Both the position numbers and the translations under genes were made by a program. Source: Meghimatium bilineatum (lineage: Eukaryota; Mollusca; Gastropoda; Stylommatophora; Philomycidae). Taken from it: a DNA stretch of 64,000 nucleotides. The notes under the pieces were generated by a model. That model ran no database searches and was not told where the DNA came from. It was given only the letters and a program-made list of their open reading frames with translations. The stretch covers positions 12,424,559 to 12,488,558 of the forward strand of contig CM067315.1 in NCBI GenBank assembly GCA_034231615.1, written 5' to 3'. How positions within the stretch are numbered: position 1 is the first letter of the stretch; the number at the start of each line of letters is the position of its first letter. This document shows positions 55,886 through 64,000 of the stretch, one piece after another.

Positions 55886-56999
55886 ATAGTTTACAACTTT
55901 TCTGCCATATCTACGAACAAGTGTTGTTGGAAAGGGGAGGGGGGGGGCTGAGACAAAAATGTGTAGACACGCTGTGAACTGGCATGCATGTCAAAAGAAA
56001 CGACTGCGCAAGTTTGATTTAGGGGTTGCCTGCCACACTTACAGTTCAGTGACCCGAAAAACAATACTCATGCATTATATCAAAAGGCGCATATATCGAA
56101 GACAAGCTATGAAACATAATAACGTTTTGTATTCTTCGGACTAGCGCTTGCTATCTACCAGGAGTGTGAGAATGAACGTAGAAGCCCCTCACGTGTCATC
56201 TTATAAACATTTTGAAGCGCTAATTCTACACAGACATCCATTGATAGTGGAAACCCTGAATAGCGCATTTTTTTAATAACAAATTTCTCTATATAACGAC
56301 ACTTTAAAAAAATCCCCAAATATATTTATTCTATATTTTTTGTACTGTATATAGTGAATGTCTATCATTACATACATATTTTGTCGGTCCGGACCAAGTT
56401 GTTATAACGGGATTCCATTAAGTGTGTAGTTTCCTGGTTTCTACCCCACTGTACCGATTTGTAGTACTAAACTTGTGTCCGGGTTGTACTTTGTAGCGAA
56501 TCAGAAAGACCACCCATGTTCTTCAAATTGATGTGAGCTTTCAATATGTTGACACAAGGAAATCGATTCTCGCGAGAAAGTAACAGCGCCAACAGTCAAA
56601 CAACAACCTTACACGGTGTGTTCCTTCCTACCTGAAGACATCGGGGTCAATAGGTCCTCTAGAAGTTTGTTCTATCCTTCCGATATTTCTGATAGTTGAC
56701 AGAATCTGACCGTGCTCAAATAAACAATGTTGACATATCAACCTGCTGACGCAGCATATTTCACCAGAATGTGGCTTCTAGCAAACGTCCATGAGGAATG
56801 TTATAAGCAAGAGCACGTCCGTGGAGACATCATTTTCAACGTCATAAACTTCCCGAATGTTTTAAATCTAGCTAGTACAAAAAATCATTTTTAGGGGCTT
56901 TGATTTGGTTTAGTAGTTTGGGGGGCTACACAGATAAATAAAACTCATAAGATGACCACGAGAAATGAAAGGTCGAAAACAACTGAAATACATGAATCT
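55886..56999. other. About 1.1 kb without a supported gene
   Basis: A reversed long-SINE fragment may lie at 55975-56060 ('TTCAGTGACCCGAAA'). The rest is unassigned. Confidence 0.35.
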
Positions 57000-57258
57000 T
57001 CTTCTTCTGCGTTCGTTCTCAAACTCCTGCAGATTAGCAGGATGTACTCCGGAGAACGGAAGTGTCATGGTTTACAGCATTACTGCGATGTCTGCGCCTT
57101 TCGGCCTGACACTTCTGACTTCAGCATGGCTTTGGGTCACTGATCCTATATGGGATGGGACAGCCAACTCCATCCCATAACTTCCTTAGTCGCCTTTTAC
57201 GACATGCGTGGAAGGTAAACAGTGTTGCTATTCTTTGCTTCCCTTTCAGACCCCGGCA
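57000..57258 (+). mobile_element. Long SINE, near full length (reverse of SINE sense)
   Basis: From (TTC)n and 'TGCGTTCGTTCTCAAACTCC' through 'CTTCAGCATGGCTTTGGGTC' and 'TTAGTCGCCTTTTACGAC' to 'CAACACTCGGGCGA'. Very close to 62312-62605. Confidence 0.9.
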
Positions 57259-57726
57259 ACACTCGGGCGAGTACATGAATAATGATGCATACAAATGTAG
57301 GAGCTAGGAACAATAACTCTTCAGCTGGTGTCACAAAATGATAACGTGTAATTATAGGTAATCTCCCCATTCCTTCTTCTCGGTTACCACAATCTGTAAG
57401 ATCCGGTACAAGTACACATCCTGACTCAACAGAAATCAAAGAGGATGTTCCTAGAAGACAAACATTTTGATAAAATGTTCCCTTGAAGTTTAGTTCTGGC
57501 GCACAACATAACTTTATCAGTTTCAGAAATTATTATCAATAAAATATATTTGTTTAACAAAGTCAAGTGTGTACTTGATAAAGGATATCCTGTACATGCG
57601 GGACCTCGGTAATGAAAGTGCCGACACATTGGCTTCGAAAGAACCAATACTGGAGGGAATAATTATGAACAAGAATGACATATGGAACTCTTTACGTGAA
57701 TATCTTGTACTGAAAATCAACGACCT
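57259..57726. other. Spacer, nothing recognised
   Basis: No gene or repeat supported. Confidence 0.3.
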
Positions 57727-58182
57727 TTAATTACTTTTAGGCATGAGGGTGGTTATGGAAGAATATTAGCCACAACAGATTGACACGAGGGCGATAGGGA
57801 AGAATATTTGTCACAAAAGATGGACACGAGGGCGATAGGGACGAATATTTGTCACAAAAGATGGGCACGAGGGCGATAGGGAAGAATATTTGTCACAAAA
57901 GATGGGCAAGAGGGCGCTAGGGAAGAATATTTGCCATAATACATGGACATGAGGGTAGCTATGGAAGAATAGTTGCCACAAAAGATGGGCACGAGGGCGA
58001 TAGGGAAGAATATTTGTCACAAAAGATGGACACGAGGACGATAGGGAAGAATATTTGTCACAACAGATGGGCACGAGGGCGATAGGGAAGAATATTTGTC
58101 ACAAAAGTTGGGCATGAGTGTGGCTAGGAAAGATTATTTGCCACAAAAAGTGGACACGGACAAAAAAATAGATTGAGAACCA
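57727..58182. repeat. 41-bp minisatellite ending in a hAT terminus
   Basis: About 10 units CACGAGGGCGATAGGGAAGA plus ATATTTGTCACAAAAGATGGG. The right end continues into 'GATTGAGAACCACTAG', which inverted (CTAGTGGTTCTCAATC) is a hAT terminal repeat. Confidence 0.88.
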
Positions 58183-58610
58183 CTAGATTAGTCTGTTTTG
58201 CGTTTCGTGACTAATCTTCTATATGAGACCTGCTGGCTTATTAAAAAGCAGCCTTGTAAAGTGACTCATTTTTCTTGCCCCTTGATTTTCATTGTTTTAT
58301 TTTGGGAATATTTTTATTTAGACAGCCAATATAGTCACAGGAAACGTCAAATGAGCTAGTTTAGAAGATGTTTTCTAATGTGCTAAACTATCTTTAATTA
58401 TTGATTGGTCACGGTCCTGCCCTAGTATGTAACATGTAACATCACTTGTTCTGCTTGTATGTAACTTGTATGTAACTTGTATGTAACATGATCACTTGTT
58501 CTGCACTATGGAGATAGTGATGGCTGTATTTTGGTTAGTCAACTTTTATAAAAAATTTCATATGTCTTATGTTTTTCATATGTCAATTTCATATGTCAAT
58601 TTCAAGATGT
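58183..58610. other. Spacer with short GTATGTAACTT repeats
   Basis: A few 11-bp repeats near 58455-58485; otherwise nothing. Confidence 0.4.
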
Positions 58611-58635
58611 CTATGACAGGACATCCTTAAATGTC

Positions 58636-58832
58636 CCAAACACTGAGAGAATTCCATAACTCTGAGACAATTCCAACACTCCGAGAGAATTCCAACACTC
58701 TGAGAGATGTCCAACACTGTGAGAGAATTCCATCACTCTGAGAGAATTCCAACACTCTGAGAGAATTCCAACACTCTGAGAGAATTCCAACACTCTGAGA
58801 GAATTCCAACACTCTGAGAGAATTCGAACACT
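58636..58832. repeat. 19-bp minisatellite, about 10 units
   Basis: GAGAGAATTCCAACACTCT; each unit includes an EcoRI-type GAATTC. Confidence 0.95.
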
Positions 58833-59278
58833 CTGTAAAACACACATACATATTCACTAAACTAACGAATCCCACTAACTAACTAAATAACTAACTGGGA
58901 GAATACGCCATTTCTCTCTAACGTAATACTGCACAGTAGAACAATTTTCTTGTCAGTTGTTTGACAACTAAGATAAATATGTGGTCACACTGACATCATT
59001 TTTGCTTCAGAAGATAAGAAACTTTATCGCCTTCATCACAGATAAAAACTCGGTTATAAATAATCATCAAATTATAAAAATATAACTACATCAAATGTTT
59101 GTATTTTGTTTGCAATCATGTCCCAGCTCGTGCACTGACATTGTAAGCGGGACAAAGGTCATCTAGTATAACTTACGCAGATGTCATGCGTAATTCCTCT
59201 TTCTCTCTGGATCTTTCTTTAGCCTTCTTACGGATCTTATTCTATTCTACTTTATTTCTTTATTTCCAGTGTTTCTTC
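58833..59278. other. Spacer, nothing recognised
   Basis: No supported feature. Confidence 0.3.
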
Positions 59279-59342
59279 TTCTCCCAAATTTATCCTAATC
59301 TTCTTCTCCCAAATTTATCCTAATCTTCTTCTCCCAAATTTA
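59279..59342. repeat. 24-25 bp 'TTTATCCTAATC' array, left segment
   Basis: CTTCTCCCAAATTTATCCTA units. The same class continues at 59626-59700 and, after a LINE, at 61562-62280. Confidence 0.85.
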
Positions 59343-59625
59343 TCAATACGACAATCAATACTTACTGACCTTCCGGCATCTCATTTCCATATTTCCTTTG
59401 AATACATTTGTTTGTTGTGATAATTTTTCCATTCATCGTCTTTTGATGTTTTGTGTGTGTCTTGATAAAGACCTTTTGGCTGAAACGTTTAATATGATTT
59501 GTGTATTGTAATTTGTATGTTTTCTTGTGTGCACATCATTTTCCACTAGTTTTAGTTATAGCATGTCGTGTCTGATTGAAGCGATTATATAAACCTATGT
59601 TTTACCAATGTATGATTGTACCAAA
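59343..59625 (+). mobile_element. Penelope-like terminal fragment inside the array
   Basis: Aligned with 3800-4060 across 'GGCATCTCATTTCCATATT', the hairpin at 59461-59490, and the right inverted arm 'CACTAGTTTTAGTTATA'. Confidence 0.75.
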
Positions 59626-59700
59626 TTTATCATAATTTTCTCCCAAATTTATCATAATTTTCTCCCAAATTTATCATAATCTTCTTCTCCCGAATGTATC
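59626..59700. repeat. 'TTTATCATAAT' array, middle segment
   Basis: Three CTCCCAAATTTATCATAATT units. Confidence 0.85.
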
Positions 59701-61560
59701 CTCTTCTTGATTCTTCTTGATTAGAAACTGGCTTCACAGCACGCGGGCATTCCCATACGTGCTCCGCCCTCCACTCCAGCAGCCATCCCAGTGTATGTAG
59801 ACGCAGAGTCCCGGCCAGGTGTGGATCGTGTGATCTTCGGGACTTTTTCCAAAAAAATTACTTTTCCTCCCCTCACCTCTAGATACTCCCATTTCTAACA
59901 TTCTCTGTATGTGTACGTTCTCAGCCTCATTGACATCATCTTCATCTTGAAATGAATTTATTACTGCCTTCAATAAGTCTGCTTTATCTCTTCTCAGCAA
60001 TGTGCCGTCTATCGCCGCATTGTCTGCCACTAAATCAGCTCTCGTTTCCTCTGACCCCAGCATGACCAGGGCAGTATATCCATGTAATGCTCTGGACAAC
60101 TGAGTTGTTCAATAAGTTCCACCATTCTTTTCTCAGCATTAACTTATGCAGCATCCGTTGAGTATCTGTGAGTATTGCCGAGTGTGTTGATGTATCAGTT
60201 ATCAACCAATTAAGTGTTGCTGTAACTCCCTCTATCTCCATCCTCATGCTCGATGTGACAGTAGAATATGCTGAAGATTTCTCAACCAACTTCACGCCGT
60301 TTCTGTAGGCAACAAAATCCCAACCATTTTTATTTGTGTTTCTGTTAACGGAGCCATCTGTGCATATAATTATGTCTTGTGGTTTCCAGTGTAGTTGGGC
60401 GAGTTCATGTACTGTATCCTGAGCCCTGACGTTCATCCATTTTCTACACGCTTTATCTAGTTGTATTACTACTTTATTCAGTGATTTCTTCTTCGTGTCT
60501 ACCGCCACCCATTCACTGCCCTTTCCTATTTCTTCAAATTCACATACTCTTCGCAGTGTGTCTTCAGTCTCTGCCATCCATGATATGCCACGCTTACTAC
60601 GTTTTCCCTTTGACTCATCTAGACGATGGTGTAATGGGTGGTGGTTGTATTCTGTCACTTTAAGGTACGACCTAACTTGTGCTACCTGATGTTGCACTCT
60701 AATGCTGAGGAGATCACGCAGACATCTCATAGCAGAGATGGATGTATCTCTAGTACACCCAAGTACCGCTCTCATTTCCTCATTTTGAATTTTTTCCGAT
60801 CTATCGACTATGTCTGTGGCAGTGTTAGTAGGCCGAGGCCATAATCTATGACAGATAGCACCATCACGTGTAGAAGCAGAAACAGTACTCATTGCTGCAT
60901 GTCGAAGGTTGCCATAACCTCAATAACATTGATCCCTCTTTTTGCCATCTGAATCATATTTGTGACGTGTTTGTTGAATGAGAGACTTCTATCAAAGATT
61001 ATCCCAAAATATTTAAGGCCCTGTTCTCTTTCAATGAATGAGCCCATGCAACTAACAGCTGGCATTGACCAAATTATTATTTAAAGAGTACCAGACGACC
61101 TTTGCTTTCGAGGGATTGATCACAGCGTTGCATGTTCTGCACCATATCGACAATTGATCTAGTCCACTCTGTACACTCTCAGCGATATCTGTTCTGTTCC
61201 TGCCTATGTTGTAGAGTAGGATATAATCAGCGTATGTTAGAACTCTACAATTGTTTGAGGTTTACAATTGAGCAATTCTCCACGTATACACATTAAACAG
61301 AACTGAGGACAGAGGAGATCCTTGTGGCAGACCAGGTGCTTTTGTTCTGATCTCAGACGTCCAGGATCCACACCTCAGAGCGACATTTCTACAGATTAGC
61401 ACATTTGCTATCCAGCGTATGATCCAGGGGTGGATTTCTTGTACCCTTAGCATATGGACAAGATGGGTGTAACTAACTCTATTGTACGCATCTTCCAGGT
61501 CTATCGCCGTAACTACAGAGTCTTCTTTATTCTGAAAACCTTCATCCTTTTTCAACCTTC
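59701..61560 (-). pseudogene. RNase H LINE, longest copy, 5'-truncated
   Basis: Minus strand: RT palm L-P-Q-G-S-P-L-S-S near 61310-61335. The catalytic Y-A-D-D has become Y-A-D-Y (near 61225). A long open part follows at 60035-60892 with RNase H motifs T-D-G-S, M-E-I-E-G-V, L-T-D-T and C-P-G-H-A-G-V-R-G-N-E. A frameshift follows at about 60045, then E-D-D-V-N-E-A-E-N-V-H. The 3' end 'TTTCTAATCAAGAAGAATC' reads on the minus strand at the left edge. Confidence 0.9.
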
Positions 61561-61561
61561 A

Positions 61562-62280
61562 AACTTTTATCTTAATCTTGCTCTCCTTATTTATCCTAAT
61601 CTTGCTCTCCTTATTTATCCTAATCGTGCTCTCCTTATTTATCCTAATCTTGCTCTCCTATTTATCCTAATCTTGCTCTCCTTATTTATCCTAATCTTGC
61701 TCTCCTTATTTATCCTAATCTTGCTCTCCTTATTTATCCTAATCTTCCTCTCCTTATTTATCCTAATCTTGCTCTCCTTATTTATCCTAATCTTCCTCTC
61801 CTTATTTATCCTAATCTTCCTCTCCTTATTTATCCTAATCTTGCTCTCATTATTTATCCTAATCTTGCTCTCCTTATTTATCCTAATCTTGCTCTCCTTA
61901 TTTATCCTAATCTTGCTCTCCTTATTTATCCTAATCTTGCTCTCCTTATTTATCCTAATCTTGCTCTCCTTATTTATCCTAATCTTCCTCTCCTTATTTA
62001 TCCTAATCTTGCTCTCCTTATTTATCCTAATCTTCCTCTCCTTATTTATCCTAATCTTCCTCTCCTTATTTATCCTAATCTTGCTCTCATTATTTATCCT
62101 AATCTTGCTCTCCTTATTTATCCTAATCTTGCTCTCCTTATTTATCCTAATCTTGCTCTCCTTATTTATCCTAATCTTGCTCTCCTTATTTATCCTAATC
62201 TTGCTCTCTTTATTTATCCTAATCTTCCTCTCCTTATTTATCCTAATCTTGCTCTCCTTATGTATCGAATATTCTTCTAC
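61562..62280. repeat. 24-bp minisatellite, about 30 units
   Basis: TTGCTCTCCTTATTTATCCT plus AATC, with TTCCTC variants in a repeating order. The 350-codon + strand frame over it is an artefact of the period. Confidence 0.97.
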
Positions 62281-62311
62281 CTATTTATCCAAATCTTATT
62301 CTCACTATTTA

Positions 62312-62605
62312 TATCTTCTTCTTCTTATGCGTTCATTCTCAAACTCCTGCAGACTAGCAGGATGTAGTCCGGAGAAGGGAATGCGCTGTGTCATGGTTTA
62401 CAGCAGTGCTGCGATATCTGCGCCTTTCGGCCAAGCACATCCGACTTCAGCATGGCTTCGGGTCATTGACCCTATATGGGATAGGACAGCCAACTTTATC
62501 CCATAACATCCTTAGTCGCCTTTTACGATATGCGTGGAAGGTAAACAGTGTTGCTATTCTTTGCTCCCCTTTCGGGCCCCGGCACAACACAAAGGCGACT
62601 ATTTA
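62312..62605 (+). mobile_element. Long (GAA)n-tailed SINE, best copy (reverse of SINE sense)
   Basis: About 290 bp from (TTC)n, 'GCGTTCATTCTCAAACTCC', 'TGCAGACTAGCAGGATGTAG', 'TTCAGCATGGCTTCGGGTC', 'CTTAGTCGCCTTTTACGA', to 'CCCCGGCACAACACAAAGGC'. In SINE sense the core reads AAAAGGCGACTAAGG. Confidence 0.92.
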
Positions 62606-62794
62606 TATAAATGTTATTCTCTCTATCCTGATCTTCTTTCTCTTCCGTTTATTTCCGATCTTAATTCACAATTTGTCAACATTTTATCAAATCCCACTCT
62701 ATTCTACGTGTTCTTCTTTCTTTTCTGCTTATTTCGTTACTTTTTCTTAAAGCCCTTCACGAACTTTGTCCATTTCCTCATCTCATAATCTCTT

Positions 62795-62890
62795 GATTCT
62801 TCTTGATTAGAAACTGGCCTTACGGCGCGTGGGGCATTCCTATAAGTGCTCCGTCCTCTGTTCCAACAGCCATTAGACTCAATGGTGTTT
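62795..62890 (-). pseudogene. RNase H LINE 3' end
   Basis: 'CTTGATTAGAAACTGGCCTT' is the 3' end shared with 59701; the match stops near 62890. Confidence 0.7.
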
Positions 62891-63107
62891 CGAGTCTAAT
62901 GCTGGTGAAACGTCGACATCGGGGCACAACTCTGGCCTTTGCGACAGGTTTCTTTTTTGTTCCGCTGTTATCGAAGGTTACGACTACGGAATTGTATGGA
63001 TGTGCCATGAAGCTTCTATAAGAAGATAACCTCAATATAGATATGTCATTTACTAAGGTTTTCTGTTGCATGGTTGGTTTGTTTAGTGAGCCATTGGTGA
63101 GACCCAC
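62880..63107 (-). other. Unassigned open frame adjoining a LINE end
   Basis: Minus-strand peptide rich in basic residues (N-S-G-T-K-K-K-P-V-A-K-A-R near the middle), not repetitive and not matched elsewhere in the window. It runs into LINE sequence at its C-terminus, so it may be an internally deleted LINE ORF or chance. Confidence 0.2.
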
Positions 63108-63239
63108 AGACGCAACCGCATATCATAATCTCCTTCCTCCAATTCTAGCTCATCGTTTTCTTCTTTCTGTAAATCTTCCCAGATAATCTTTTATTTCATC
63201 ATACCAAAAATGCTACTACATGTTTTTGTGATTTTTCAC

Positions 63240-63465
63240 CCGCCAGTTCCGAGACCGTCGGTTATTTAGGAGGCCTGTCAACTAAACCGTAAACATGAGC
63301 TAGTTTCATATTTTCGTGAAATATTGTGTTGGCCTTGGTTATTTTTGGCATACGACTCCAAATATGTAAATAGCGACCAATTACAAGTCCAATAATAATC
63401 AATACGTAACGAATGGGGTCCAAATTAATTCAGCTAGGAGGCCTCTTATCGTCCAGAGCCACATA
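63240..63465. repeat. Dispersed non-coding element, copy 3
   Basis: Same order of anchors as 16390-16645, including 'AAATATGTAAATAG' and 'GTCCAAATTAATTCAGC'. Confidence 0.65.
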
Positions 63466-63679
63466 TGCTGTCATCTCTTTTTATTTCTTCTACCATGTAC
63501 AAAATCAAACGCCTCGCAGTTTGTTATTGGCGTTTGAAATGGGAGCAAAAATTAGCAGTATTTTAATTTGCCATGTATGTCCTAAAATGCTTTTAATGAA
63601 GCATAGGGGTGTAATTGGTTGTTTTATTCCTTCCAAAGGTCGCAAAAGCGTTCTGAATCTGGATATACCAGACAGAAAG

Positions 63680-63683
<4 letters not shown>

Positions 63684-63770
<87 letters not shown>
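63684..63770. repeat. (TA)n microsatellite, about 43 units
   Basis: Pure TA tract; the Tyr/Ile peptides are artefacts. The remaining 230 bp to the window end show nothing. Confidence 0.97.
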
Positions 63771-63771
<1 letters not shown>

Positions 63772-64000
63772 CCAATGTGTAAGCTAGAACGCTTACAATT
63801 GTCCGGACTTTCGTTACTGCATGTTTTTTTTCCTGTGAAGGAGTGTAGGGAGGCTTTCTATGGGCTGTGCAATTAAAGGCCGATTTACCATAACATACCA
63901 GTGACATGTACAGGAAGAATATTTATTGTACCTCCTTAATTTAAAAAAAATCCTATTACAGGCATGATACAGAGGATAAATAAAGGATCTCAAGGATTAG

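Noticed and set aside
61454-62506. 350-codon + frame rich in Leu/Ile
   Set aside because: It reads antisense through a LINE, then a 24-bp array, then a SINE; not one gene.
63593-63907. Tyr/Ile repeat frames, also at 6561-6993
   Set aside because: Translations of (TA)n microsatellites.

Overview
This is animal nuclear DNA: AT-rich, with GT-AG introns, metazoan gene families and very dense transposon and minisatellite content. A mollusc, perhaps a gastropod, is my best guess. The grounds are SINEs carrying an 'AAAAGGCGACTAAGG' type core that I associate with mollusc SINEs, RTE-like and RNase H-bearing LINEs, Penelope-like elements, and one hAT MITE resembling the SPIN family. The taxonomy is inference.

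Only two host genes are supported. At the left end (3.3-9.7 kb, + strand) lie the last four coding exons of a KANK-type ankyrin-repeat gene. Three internal exons have clean splice sites and homology to the KANK C-terminal ankyrin repeats. A short terminal exon at 9658 is proposed. The introns are full of LINE fragments, and the 5' part of the gene lies outside the window. At 23407-25377 (+) is an intronless 656-codon gene with a divergent Sox-type HMG box, the only long unique-sequence ORF in the window.

Everything else is repeats. 10-21 kb: LINE fragments, SINEs and arrays with units of 22, 29, 54 and 66 bp, plus a 158-bp near-identical duplication. 21.9-23.4 kb: apparently unique DNA upstream of the Sox gene. 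25.5-29 kb: a MITE carrying a nested SINE, a 21-bp array with higher-order structure, and a 53-bp array carrying a TATA-like box in most units. 29-39 kb: MITEs, SINEs and 42/43-bp arrays. 39-44 kb: arrays, one split by a LINE. 44.4 kb: the SPIN-like element. 46-47 kb: a LINE whose 3' end became a 33-bp array. 47.3-51.9 kb: a Penelope-like element (PLE) on the minus strand. 52.5-55.4 kb: a LINE with a nested SINE, then a 1.5-kb hAT element with an 8-bp target duplication. 57.7-62.6 kb: arrays interrupted by a PLE fragment and a LINE. 63.7 kb: a (TA)n tract.

The most unusual structure is the Penelope-like element. Three unrelated tandem arrays lie inside its reverse transcriptase reading frame. 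One is a GAT/GTT expansion that starts at the catalytic Y-V-D-D codons. Another is a 28/47-bp minisatellite that starts in the conserved S-H-P...N-S..F-S-Q segment and has a 721-bp higher-order duplication. Two other arrays also appear to have grown out of transposon termini, so this locus looks like a place where transposons are being turned into satellites.
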